From NCBI GenBank assembly GCA_041920465.1, contig JBHGXW010000072.1:45505-109504 (forward strand): a stretch of 64,000 nucleotides of DNA. The letters run 5' to 3'. Source of the stretch: Brevibacillus_H sp041920465. GTDB lineage: Bacteria; Bacillota; Bacilli; Brevibacillales; Brevibacillaceae. The translations under genes were made by a program, and so were the position numbers. This document shows, piece by piece, positions 16,872 to 24,405 of the stretch. A model generated the notes under the pieces. The model was not told the origin of the DNA. It made no database searches and worked only from the letters and a program-made list of their open reading frames with translations. Numbering within the stretch: position 1 is the first letter of the stretch; each line of letters opens with the position of its first letter.

Positions 16872-18488
16872 TTATTCCGCTGTTTGACCGGTTGGCTTCT
16901 GATGATCGGATAGTTTGATTTTTCCGAGGAACAGGGTAAGGATTACACCTGTTAAGACGAATAACACCCCGTATAAAAACACATGGCTTAAGGTTTCTAC
17001 CAATGCCGTCTTTAATACCGGCAGAAGCGATTGTTGAATGGCTGCAGGAATTTTTTGCAATGCTTCCGGACTTAACAGGATCGAGTATAACCCTTGAGGA
17101 TTTTGATTAATCAGCGTCTCAAATTGCTGCACCATTCCATGAGCTTGAGGCGGAAGCTGTTCCAAATAAGGAACCAGCTTTTGTGTCAGCAAATTGCTTG
17201 AACGATGGTTCATCACCGCTCCCAAAATCGTCATCCCGAACGTTCCACCAATCTGGCGGAAGAATTGGCTGGAGGAAGTGACAACGCCAAGTTCCGATTT
17301 AGGGAACGTCTCTTGCAGCGCAAGGGTTGTCAAAGGCATCACAAGTCCGACTCCCAACCCAAGAACGCCCATGTAAATCATTGCGGTCCATTTGGTTGTA
17401 TCCATCCCCATCGTGGATAATAACCAAAAGCCTCCCCCCATCAAAAGCATTCCCAATGCCATTTGTGTCCGAACCCCGATTTTTCGAACCATTCTCCCGC
17501 CCAGGATACTGGCAGCCATCATGGATAACATCATCGGGATCATCACCGTTCCTGATTCAGACGGACTAATGCCGATAATCCCTTGCATAAACAGAGGAAC
17601 GAACATGATGGCTCCAAACATTCCCACGGCCATCAGAAAACCGATTCCGCTTAAAAGCGAGAAGGTTTTGTTCTTGAACAGATGCAGCGGAAGAATCGGT
17701 TCACCTGCTCTGGATTCAATTATTCCGAAGCTTATCAAGAACAAAGCGGAAAGGACAAACAGGGTAATAATTTGCCAGGAGGCCCATGCGTAATCTTTTC
17801 CGCCCAATGTCAAAGCCAGAAGCAAGCTGACCACTCCGCCGATCATGGTGAAAATTCCCCAACCGTCAATCTTGACAGGTCCGCTAATCCGATGTTTTTT
17901 CAAACCGATTGAAATCAGAATCGTTGCAAGAATTCCTACGGGAAGGTTGATGTAAAAAACCCATCTCCAGTTTAGCGAATCCACAATCCATCCCCCGACT
18001 TGCGGACCAACGATGGAAGAGAGCCCAAAAACGGCTCCGAATACTCCTTGCCATTTCGCGCGTTGCTCACCGGTAAAAATATCTCCAATGATAATCATCG
18101 CCATTGGCATCATGACTCCGCCGCCAATGCCCTGCAAACCTCGAAAAATGATCAATTGGGTCATCGATTGAGCGGTACCGCACAGGGCTGATCCAATCAT
18201 GAAAATCAGCAATCCGGCAACATAAACTGATTTGCGCCCAATCATGTCAGCCAGTTTTCCTGCGATCGGAACAACGGATGTAGAACTAAGCATATAGGCG
18301 GTGGTTAACCATGTCATGACCCCCAAGCCGCCCAGTTCTCCGACAATCCTTGGCATCGCCGTACCGACAATCGTATTGTCCAGCGACGCAAACAGCATAG
18401 CTACGAGAAGTCCGATAATCAGGATTCCTCGTTTCTCATGTTCATGGTTGATCTCTATTGGTGCTGCAGAAGTTTGCTGAAGATTCAT
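16872..18488 (-). CDS. DHA2-family (EmrB/QacA) MFS drug exporter
   Basis: A 538-residue, 14-helix MFS exporter. Motif A is GKLADMIGRKSVYVAG, the first-helix motif D1-like LDNTIVGTAMPRI is typical of EmrB/QacA proteins, and motif C-like QGIGGGVMMPMAM follows. It probably pumps out hydrophobic drugs by proton antiport. AAAGGAG precedes the ATG. The gene begins 6 bp after the marR stop codon, so the two are one operon under MarR control. Confidence 0.93.
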   Translation of the reverse strand: MNLQQTSAAPIEINHEHEKRGILIIGLLVAMLFASLDNTIVGTAMPRIVGELGGLGVMTWLTTAYMLSSTSVVPIAGKLADMIGRKSVYVAGLLIFMIGSALCGTAQSMTQLIIFRGLQGIGGGVMMPMAMIIIGDIFTGEQRAKWQGVFGAVFGLSSIVGPQVGGWIVDSLNWRWVFYINLPVGILATILISIGLKKHRISGPVKIDGWGIFTMIGGVVSLLLALTLGGKDYAWASWQIITLFVLSALFLISFGIIESRAGEPILPLHLFKNKTFSLLSGIGFLMAVGMFGAIMFVPLFMQGIIGISPSESGTVMIPMMLSMMAASILGGRMVRKIGVRTQMALGMLLMGGGFWLLSTMGMDTTKWTAMIYMGVLGLGVGLVMPLTTLALQETFPKSELGVVTSSSQFFRQIGGTFGMTILGAVMNHRSSNLLTQKLVPYLEQLPPQAHGMVQQFETLINQNPQGLYSILLSPEALQKIPAAIQQSLLPVLKTALVETLSHVFLYGVLFVLTGVILTLFLGKIKLSDHQKPTGQTAE

Positions 18489-18494
18489 CAGAAA

Positions 18495-18968
18495 TCACTC
18501 CTTTTCTTGATGTCGATGATCTTTTTCTCTCCCTTCCGATGTTGCTTTTTGAGCCAGCTTCTCAAAAATATGAACAAAGAATTTCAATTCTTCTGGTTCA
18601 AGATGGCTCAAAAACCGTTGAATGATCTGTCTGCGTGTTTTTTGAGCTTTTTCCAGTGTTTCAGAACCAGCGTCGGATATTTGAATATAAACTACCCGGC
18701 GATCCTTTTCATCCCGTTCTCGAAGGACGAGCCCATTCTTATGCAACCGGTCAACCATCGCTGTTATGGCACTTGGTTTTACCCTCATCTCTTCCGCCAA
18801 TTCCGTTACCGTACATTTTCCCTTCAAGCTAAGAAGCTTGAGAATAAAGAATTGAGGCCCAGTTAGCGAGGTTTCCTGTTCAGCCATCTTTGACCCAATC
18901 ATTCTCATGGTCAATCCGACAGCATTTTGCAGCCTTTCCGTATATATTTCGAAATCTTGCTTATCCAA
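18495..18968 (-). CDS. MarR-family transcriptional regulator of the DHA2 exporter operon
   Basis: A 157-residue winged-helix protein. The central HTH reads CTVTELAEEMRVKPSAITAMVDRL and the wing LVLRERDEKDRRVVYIQIS, both classic MarR features. A TTG start at 18968 is chosen because GGCGGAGG lies eight bases upstream; ATGs at 18986-19004 in the same frame lack a ribosome binding site but would be possible. It is the first gene of the marR-MFS operon, whose promoter has a palindrome likely bound by the protein itself. Confidence 0.88.
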   Translation of the reverse strand: MDKQDFEIYTERLQNAVGLTMRMIGSKMAEQETSLTGPQFFILKLLSLKGKCTVTELAEEMRVKPSAITAMVDRLHKNGLVLRERDEKDRRVVYIQISDAGSETLEKAQKTRRQIIQRFLSHLEPEELKFFVHIFEKLAQKATSEGREKDHRHQEKE

Positions 18969-19050
18969 ACCAATCGCCTCCGCCATCATGCAAAAGTAAA
19001 ACATTTTAAATTTTTCTCGGTTAAATATTTTGGTTATTTATTATTTCATG

Positions 19051-19060
19051 TATTTAAATA
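19051..19060. promoter_or_regulatory. Palindrome at the marR promoter (candidate operator)
   Basis: TATTTAAATA is a perfect 10-bp palindrome overlapping the downstream edge of the marR -10 box, the usual place for an autorepressor site. MarR boxes are commonly AT-rich palindromes. Confidence 0.5.
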
Positions 19061-19086
19061 TATAACGCATGAAACAGCTTTGTCAA
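19059..19086 (-). promoter_or_regulatory. SigA-type promoter of the marR-MFS operon
   Basis: On the minus strand, TTGACA (19081-19086), a 16-bp spacer and TATATA (19059-19064). The -35 is consensus. Confidence 0.75.
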
Positions 19087-19151
19087 TCAAATAATCCCTT
19101 ACTATTTTTTCCATATAAAACCCGACGATTGCCGAGCCTTTGGTGACGGAT

Positions 19152-19184
19152 AAAAAATAACCCGCTCGACCGGAGTCAAACGGG
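19152..19184 (-). terminator. Terminator of the small membrane peptide operon
   Basis: A 10-bp stem with a TCCG tetraloop (19161-19184, some GU pairs) is followed on the minus strand by TTATTTTTTAT. Confidence 0.85.
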
Positions 19185-19208
19185 ATTTTCACTGTCCTGT
19201 TCAGATAA

Positions 19209-19313
19209 TCAAGTTTGCTGTTTGTCAGTTTTGGCCATAAGCATCGGTAAAAACATGGTCAAAATTGAGACTGTGGTGGTAAAAATCATTTCCAAGTAGA
19301 AAATGCCTTCCAT
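19209..19313 (-). CDS. 34-residue membrane peptide (second gene of a small operon)
   Basis: ATG 19313 to TGA 19209 encodes 34 residues, starting MEGIFYLEMIFTTTVSIL and ending with a charged MAKTDKQQT tail. It is a single hydrophobic helix with a polar C-terminus. GGGGG lies seven bases before the ATG. It follows the 35-residue gene by 23 bp and is followed by a strong terminator. Promoter, two ribosome binding sites and terminator together support real translation. The function is unknown; small subunits of transporters have similar size, but no transporter is adjacent. Confidence 0.7.
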   Translation of the reverse strand: MEGIFYLEMIFTTTVSILTMFLPMLMAKTDKQQT

Positions 19314-19336
19314 GCTGGTCGCCCCCTGTACAGAGT

Positions 19337-19444
19337 TTAGTCAGCAGGCAATGTTCCTTCCGGGATTCGCTTCACATAGTATGAACAACAGCCTACACCG
19401 ATAGCCAGATTAACCACAAATAATACGGCAATGAAAACTCCCAT
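19337..19444 (-). CDS. 35-residue membrane peptide (first gene of a small operon)
   Basis: ATG 19444 to TAA 19337 encodes 35 residues, starting MGVFIAVLFVVNLAIGVGCC and ending in a short polar tail (KRIPEGTLPAD). It is one transmembrane helix with a Cys pair at the membrane edge. GAGGTGAT lies five bases before the ATG, and a consensus-like SigA promoter lies about 70 bp upstream. Not recognised; possibly an accessory subunit of a transporter or a membrane regulator. Confidence 0.72.
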   Translation of the reverse strand: MGVFIAVLFVVNLAIGVGCCSYYVKRIPEGTLPAD

Positions 19445-19513
19445 TTGGATCACCTCTGCCATGCGTAGGATCACATACTTTGTTGCAAAATTGTGAATTT
19501 TTATTGTAGGTTC

Positions 19514-19542
19514 ATTATATCGTCACATTTGTTACTTGACAA
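19514..19542 (-). promoter_or_regulatory. SigA promoter of the small membrane peptide operon
   Basis: On the minus strand, TTGTCA (19537-19542), a 17-bp spacer and TATAAT (19514-19519). Confidence 0.85.
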
Positions 19543-19640
19543 TATGCAATTTACTGAACTTTTTTAACTTAAATTTAATGAAAAGCTTGTCCAAAAGAAA
19601 ATCCTGTATGAAATCAAGGTTTCCTAACGGTCAATTGGCT

Positions 19641-19664
19641 AAAAAAAGAACGCTTAAAAAGCGT
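19641..19664 (-). terminator. Terminator of the homoserine dehydrogenase gene
   Basis: ACGCTT and AAGCGT form a short stem followed on the minus strand by TCTTTTTTT. Confidence 0.75.
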
Positions 19665-19688
19665 CCAGATTGGCGAGAAACAAAACTC

Positions 19689-20726
19689 CTATGTATCCTT
19701 TTGCAAAATGTGTTCAAGGTCTTTCAAGGCGGCCGCCGCTGCGGCTTGCGGGTCTGACTTGCCGCCAATCACCAAAAAATCACCCATTACATCGGTTTGC
19801 ACCTGAATCGCTTTGGTTGTTCCCTTCACCTGGGCTAACGGATGTTCGAGCGGCAGCCATTCGACTTTTACTTGTGCTTGTACCCCTTGTCCGCCTGGTT
19901 CAATCCTGCCTACCAGTTTTGGAATAACCTGATGATTCATATACCGCTCTTGGATCTCTTCTTTCGTAATTGTGCTGATTCCTTCCCGGATTACATCGTC
20001 AAGCTTGATCTGGGCATGAAATGCGGCATTGGCCAAGATCGTAAGCTTGCACGCCGTGTCCCAGCCTTCCAGATCAAACTGTGGATTGGGTTCGGCAATT
20101 CCCATTGCCTGGGCGAGCTGCAGCGCCTCGGCAAACGGCATTCGCTCTTCCGCCATTTTGGTCAAAATAAAATTGGCCGTCCCGGTGAATATGCCGGAAA
20201 TCGAGTGGATCGCGCTGCCAGCCAAATTGTACTCCAGCAAATCAATCGTAGGCAGCGCAGCCGCGGTGGCTCCGCTGATTTTGAGCATCACCTTCCGCTC
20301 CTTTGCCAGCCGGGAGAGTCCGGGATAATCGAGGACCAAAGCTCCTTTCGAAATGGAAATGGCGTGTTTGGAAGATTCCAAAGCTGTTTTCAAATAGGAC
20401 AATCCGGGTTCGCCGGTAATAAAGTCGGTTGGCCCCGCTTCTATCAGCACGTCTACGTCGGCATTCTTCATAAAACCAGGACCGGTAAAGGCAGCGGAAT
20501 GCTTGTCTGCCAAAGCTTCGAGCCCATTTCCAGAACGAAACGCCTCTATCTCCGAAAGCTTCAATCCTTCTGGAGCATACAAACCGCTCATGGATTTGCA
20601 CACGGCAACCAGCTTCACGTCGGCTCCGTAAATTTGTTTGTATCTTTCTTTCCTTCGTGAAAGCAGGTTGGCGACATGCCAACCTACCGACCCGAAGCCC
20701 GTTATCATGAGATTCCAACGTCTCAC
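19689..20726 (-). CDS. Homoserine dehydrogenase, short form without ACT domain
   Basis: A 345-residue NAD(P)-dependent enzyme that interconverts aspartate semialdehyde and homoserine. The nucleotide-binding motif is GFGSVG (residues 10-15), and the catalytic domain holds the GTANFILTKM and FDLEGWDTACKLTILANA signatures. The length is that of forms lacking the C-terminal ACT domain, so threonine feedback is unlikely; such paralogues may act on related substrates. A GTG start at 20726 follows AAGGGGG. It stands downstream of, and apart from, the FadH-like gene. Confidence 0.88.
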   Translation of the reverse strand: MRRWNLMITGFGSVGWHVANLLSRRKERYKQIYGADVKLVAVCKSMSGLYAPEGLKLSEIEAFRSGNGLEALADKHSAAFTGPGFMKNADVDVLIEAGPTDFITGEPGLSYLKTALESSKHAISISKGALVLDYPGLSRLAKERKVMLKISGATAAALPTIDLLEYNLAGSAIHSISGIFTGTANFILTKMAEERMPFAEALQLAQAMGIAEPNPQFDLEGWDTACKLTILANAAFHAQIKLDDVIREGISTITKEEIQERYMNHQVIPKLVGRIEPGGQGVQAQVKVEWLPLEHPLAQVKGTTKAIQVQTDVMGDFLVIGGKSDPQAAAAAALKDLEHILQKDT

Positions 20727-20775
20727 ATCACAAGCCCCCTTCTATTTGGTTACTAACCATTATAACAAAAGGGGA

Positions 20776-22779
20776 TTAAATTTGGCGTCCGACCAATGTT
20801 CCCTCATAAATGGCCCGCTTGGCATCCAATTCTCCCGCTTCTTTGGCCCCGCCAATCATATGCAGGCGAATGCGTCCGCTGCATTCCTCAGCCAGTCTGT
20901 TGTTCGGAGTGGCACCGGCAGCTACAATCACCGTATCAGCCGGAATCAGCTTTTCTTCTCCGTTTTGGATGATGATGACGCCCTCCTTGGTTATCTCCTT
21001 GTAGTCGATTTGCGTCAGCATCTCTACCCCGTGATGCTTCAGTGTAGCGATTGTTGCCCAGCGGGTCGTTTTGCCAAGTCCTGTACCCACATGTTTGCCG
21101 CGGCGAAGCATGGTAATTTTGCGGCCGCTTAAGGAGTACCGGTACAATTTGGCGGGATCGAGAATGCGGTATCCGACTAAATACGGCGTCGCTGCCGCAG
21201 GAATGCCTCCGCTTTCTACGAGCAGATGAGACAAGTCACATGCGATTCCGCCTGCACCGATTACCACGACACGCTTGCCAACACTTGCTTTGCCTTCAAA
21301 CACCTCGGTATAGGAAGCCACATGCGGCAAATCAATCCCCGGTAAATCGAGCTTACGCGGAGTAACGCCGGAAGCTATGACCACTTCATCAAAATTTTCT
21401 GCAATCAGCGCGTCAGCAGTTGCCTCAGTGTCAAAGCGCAACTCTACCCCCAATTTGTTTAATTGGGTGCGGTAATAACGGAGCGTTTCGTTAAATTCCG
21501 CTTTGCCTGGCACTTGTTTGGCATATTGCAATTGACCGCCAATATCATTAGACTTCTCAAACAAAACTACCTGATGCCCCCGTTCCGCCAAGACACGCGC
21601 TGCTTCCAACCCCGCCGGCCCGGCTCCGACAACCGCTACCCGTTTTTTTACTTCTGCTTTAACCAGCGGCAAATCCGGCTCGCGTCCTGCTGTCGGATTG
21701 ACGAGGCAGGATACGGGTTTTCCCGAGAAAACATGGTCCAAACACGCTTGGTTACAGGCGATACAGGTATTGACATCATCAAATTGTCCCGCTTTGCTCT
21801 TCTCCACGATATATGGATCAGCCAGAAACGGACGGGCCATCGACACCATATCAACAGAATGCGTGCGAAGAATCTCCTCTGCCAGTCTCACATCATTGAT
21901 GCGGTTACTGACGATTACCGGAAGATTGACCGCCGCTTTCACTTGCTGCGCCACCCACACAAATGATGCTCTTGGCACGCTCATATAGATTGTTGGCACC
22001 TGAGACTCATGCCAGCCGATTCCAATATTGAGCGCGTCTACACCTGCTGCCTCCAGCATTTGCGCAAAGCGCTGCGTCTCTTCCATTGTCGTGCTCTCCG
22101 GAATAAGATCAAGCCCCGACATACGGAAAATTACCGGATAATCTTGACCTACCGCTTCTTTTACGCGTCGGGCGATTTCAACCCCGAAACGGCTGCGACG
22201 CTCAAAGTCTCCTCCCCACTCATCGGTTCGTATATTTGTCACCGGAGAGAGGAACTGGTTGATCAGATATCCTTCCGAACCCATGATCTCTACCGCGTCA
22301 AACCCCGCTTTCCTGGCTCGAATCGCTCCATCTACGAAATACTGGATGGTTTGTTCCACTTCAGCAGAAGTAAGCTCGCGCGGTGTCGTTTGATTAATTG
22401 GTGCCCGCAGCGGAGACGGGGCAACCGGATCAAGCCCTGTTTTTTCCTTGTAAGCGTAACGGCCGGTGTGAAACAATTGCAAAGCGATACGGCCCCCTTC
22501 CCGATGAACGGCATCCGCAATCAGTCGGGCTTTTTCAATATCATCGTCGTGGTAAATATTCAAGTATTCATCGCCGATTCCGCCTTCCGGACAGACGGCA
22601 ATTCCCCCTGTCACAATCAGTCCAACACCGCCTTTAGCCCGTTCCGCATAAAATGCGGCCAAACGCTCCAGACCGTTGTCCAGCGCTTCAAGTGCGACGT
22701 GCATAGAGCCCATCAAAATGCGGTTAGGCAGTGTCAAACCAGCTAATTGAATTGGTTCAAACACCCGGTTTAATTGCAT
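20776..22779 (-). CDS. NADH:flavin oxidoreductase / 2,4-dienoyl-CoA reductase-like protein
   Basis: A 667-residue FadH-type flavoenzyme. An N-terminal Old Yellow Enzyme TIM barrel (about 1-330) with QLFHTGRYAY and the catalytic-loop region precedes a 4Fe-4S cluster motif (CIACNQACLD, then a further Cys in VSCLVNP). The C-terminal half holds an FAD motif VVGAGPAGLEAARVLAERG and an NADH-binding GAGGIACD. Such enzymes reduce dienoyl-CoA in unsaturated fatty-acid oxidation. The ATG at 22779 follows GGGAGGGG; the upstream in-frame ATG lies inside the FadR box. The box supports a fatty-acid role. Confidence 0.9.
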   Translation of the reverse strand: MQLNRVFEPIQLAGLTLPNRILMGSMHVALEALDNGLERLAAFYAERAKGGVGLIVTGGIAVCPEGGIGDEYLNIYHDDDIEKARLIADAVHREGGRIALQLFHTGRYAYKEKTGLDPVAPSPLRAPINQTTPRELTSAEVEQTIQYFVDGAIRARKAGFDAVEIMGSEGYLINQFLSPVTNIRTDEWGGDFERRSRFGVEIARRVKEAVGQDYPVIFRMSGLDLIPESTTMEETQRFAQMLEAAGVDALNIGIGWHESQVPTIYMSVPRASFVWVAQQVKAAVNLPVIVSNRINDVRLAEEILRTHSVDMVSMARPFLADPYIVEKSKAGQFDDVNTCIACNQACLDHVFSGKPVSCLVNPTAGREPDLPLVKAEVKKRVAVVGAGPAGLEAARVLAERGHQVVLFEKSNDIGGQLQYAKQVPGKAEFNETLRYYRTQLNKLGVELRFDTEATADALIAENFDEVVIASGVTPRKLDLPGIDLPHVASYTEVFEGKASVGKRVVVIGAGGIACDLSHLLVESGGIPAAATPYLVGYRILDPAKLYRYSLSGRKITMLRRGKHVGTGLGKTTRWATIATLKHHGVEMLTQIDYKEITKEGVIIIQNGEEKLIPADTVIVAAGATPNNRLAEECSGRIRLHMIGGAKEAGELDAKRAIYEGTLVGRQI

Positions 22780-22799
22780 ATATTCCCCTCCCATATTCT

Positions 22800-22817
22800 T
22801 GAATGAATACTCATTCA
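22800..22817. promoter_or_regulatory. FadR (YsiA)-type operator
   Basis: TGAATGAATACTCATTCA fits the Bacillus FadR consensus TGAATGANTNNTCATTCA at every defined position. It lies about 20 bp upstream of the start of the dienoyl-CoA reductase-like gene, just after TATAGT/TAAAAT -10-like sequences, as expected for a repressor released by long-chain acyl-CoA. Confidence 0.82.
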
Positions 22818-22868
22818 CATTTTACTATATTCCATTCTTGAAATTACCGGGGAAATCCTCTTTTCTTC

Positions 22869-22908
22869 AAAAAAAATCCCCCGTTCCAGCCAAGGCGAAA
22901 TCAGGGGT
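22869..22908 (-). terminator. Terminator of the 152-residue protein gene
   Basis: On the minus strand ACCCCTG...CGGGGG closes a hairpin that is followed by ATTTTTTTT. Confidence 0.75.
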
Positions 22909-22935
22909 TTCGGAAATTGGGTTTGAGCGGGAATT

Positions 22936-23394
22936 TTACAATCGGACGAGTCTGCCTATTTCTGAAGCACACCGGGCTAACATCTGCTGTATCTCCTCTT
23001 CCTTGCTTTGCTCCGTATTCAGGTGAAAGAAGTAATCGACGATCCATTCCGTTTCCACCAGTTTATCGGAGCCTACAAAACGCCGTTTCTCTGTGATCGA
23101 TATGCCTTCCACAACCTGTTTGGCCTGCTCCCACAAAGCGGCAAGACCTCCTGTCAGATCGTCTCCCGCCTTGAAGCATACTTCCACTTCCAGTTCACAA
23201 GTTGTATCATCAATAGGGAACAGATGGATGTGCGCTACCGGATTCTCACTCTCTTCGCTCTTTACGAACCGCAGCTCAATTTCATGCTGCTCGCCAGCAT
23301 CATATACAGACTGCTCCGACTTCAGCAAGATATCCGCCACAACTCCTTCCTGATGCAAATACCGTTCCAACGCTTGTACCAATCTCTCCAGCAT
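22936..23394 (-). CDS. Hypothetical acidic protein
   Basis: A 152-residue soluble, strongly acidic protein with no membrane helix. Predicted layout: N-terminal helix (LERLVQALERYLHQEG), a beta-rich middle (EIELRFVKSE, AHIHLFPID, CELEVEVCF) and a C-terminal helix (EEIQQMLARCASEIGRL). GAGGAGA precedes the ATG. It is followed by a terminator and preceded by the Gly-rich gene on the same strand. No family recognised. Confidence 0.7.
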   Translation of the reverse strand: MLERLVQALERYLHQEGVVADILLKSEQSVYDAGEQHEIELRFVKSEESENPVAHIHLFPIDDTTCELEVEVCFKAGDDLTGGLAALWEQAKQVVEGISITEKRRFVGSDKLVETEWIVDYFFHLNTEQSKEEEIQQMLARCASEIGRLVRL

Positions 23395-23427
23395 GACCGG
23401 TTCTCCTCTCCAGCATCATTTCTATCC

Positions 23428-23727
23428 TTATTGTAGGCGATATGAATCTCCGCCGCCACCACCGCCGCCGTCTCCTCCTCCGCAACCACCGTCAGAAGAT
23501 CCGCCAAAGATTCCGCCGTCGGAACAGTGAGAATGCCCGCCGTGCCCGTCTGAATCGTAGTTCCCGTTGTCCGTACCGCCATAATAACTGCCATTGGTAT
23601 ATTGAACGTTATTTGAATGATAACCCTCTGAGGATTGATGCCGTCTATTCGTTTTGCCTAAAGATGCGAATAGGCCAATGAACACGAAGCCAACAATGAC
23701 CAAAACAAACCAATCCATTACGTTCAT
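23428..23727 (-). CDS. Small membrane protein with Gly/His/Asp-rich tail
   Basis: A 99-residue protein. A first helix (WFVLVIVGFVFIGLFASLG) anchors it, followed by a polar N/Y/S/Q stretch and a tail of GGH, CSDGG and GGGDGGGGGGG type that could bind metal or be disordered. The ATG at 23727 is chosen for its GGGGAGA; the track-like upstream extension lacks a ribosome binding site. It ends 33 bp before the 152-residue protein gene on the same strand. Function unknown. Confidence 0.6.
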   Translation of the reverse strand: MNVMDWFVLVIVGFVFIGLFASLGKTNRRHQSSEGYHSNNVQYTNGSYYGGTDNGNYDSDGHGGHSHCSDGGIFGGSSDGGCGGGDGGGGGGGDSYRLQ

Positions 23728-23811
23728 TTGTCTCTCCCCTTCCGCAAACTCCATTTGTTATTCATGATAATCGACGTGCCGAAATCCTGTTTGTTGCGGG
23801 CCAATGAAAAT

Positions 23812-23841
23812 CCCTCATCCTGGCCAAAGCGAAGATGAGGG
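23812..23841 (-). terminator. Terminator of the 103-residue protein gene
   Basis: CCCTCATC (23812-23819) pairs with GATGAGGG (23834-23841). On the minus strand the stem is followed by ATTTTCATT. Confidence 0.65.
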
Positions 23842-23904
23842 CAATTCCAGTTAAGGTTGCAAAAATTCTATAATGCCAAAATTCCCTGATTGGCATGATT
23901 GATT

Positions 23905-24216
23905 TTATGGAGTGGCAGAAGGACTGCCCCAGTTTTTGCCTTTCACGAATTCGGATAGCCACGCCCGGCGAATCTCCTGGTTCGGACAATACCCTAACAC
24001 ATAACTTTCGCCACGCATGTACTTCTCTTTAATCCATTCTTTGTGCTTGCGGAAAAAAGCCTTTTGGAATTCAATCGGCATTTGCTGATATTCTTCCAGT
24101 GCAGTAGGATTTTGGAGGAAAAATTCTTCGTCGTAAACAACTTCATCATCTTGCTGGCGGCTGAATAAAACCAAAAAGATGAGCACGATCCCTAAATTAA
24201 CCCAAAATAGTGTCAT
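23905..24216 (-). CDS. Small membrane-anchored hypothetical protein
   Basis: A 103-residue protein. Residues 1-19 form a hydrophobic anchor (WVNLGIVLIFLVLFS); the remainder is a charged, probably helical cytosolic or external domain with aromatic pairs (EYQQMPIEFQKAFFRKH, EIRRAWLSEFV). AGGAGGAG precedes the ATG. Terminators lie on both sides, so it is monocistronic. No family recognised. Confidence 0.7.
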   Translation of the reverse strand: MTLFWVNLGIVLIFLVLFSRQQDDEVVYDEEFFLQNPTALEEYQQMPIEFQKAFFRKHKEWIKEKYMRGESYVLGYCPNQEIRRAWLSEFVKGKNWGSPSATP

Positions 24217-24321
24217 ACAAACTCCTCCTCACCTATTTTGACTTTAAATTTTCTGAAGTATCAGTTTTTATATAATATTATATTACCACGTTTTATGTAT
24301 GAATAAACCCCTTCTGGAGCA

Positions 24322-24353
24322 GAAAAAATCAGGAGGCGTTTTCCTCCTGATTT
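24322..24353 (-). terminator. Terminator of the LCP gene
   Basis: AAATCAGGAGG and CCTCCTGATTT form an 11-bp stem, followed on the minus strand by TTTCTG. Confidence 0.88.
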
Positions 24354-24360
24354 GACCAAA

Positions 24361-24405
24361 GCGAAGTTATCTGTAGCGAAGTTATCTGTAGCGAAATTAT
24401 CCGCT
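24361..24405. repeat. Three tandem 15-bp units at the end of the LCP gene
   Basis: GCGAAGTTATCTGTA occurs twice perfectly and once with three changes, in head-to-tail order, spanning the LCP stop codon and the gap before its terminator. Confidence 0.85.
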
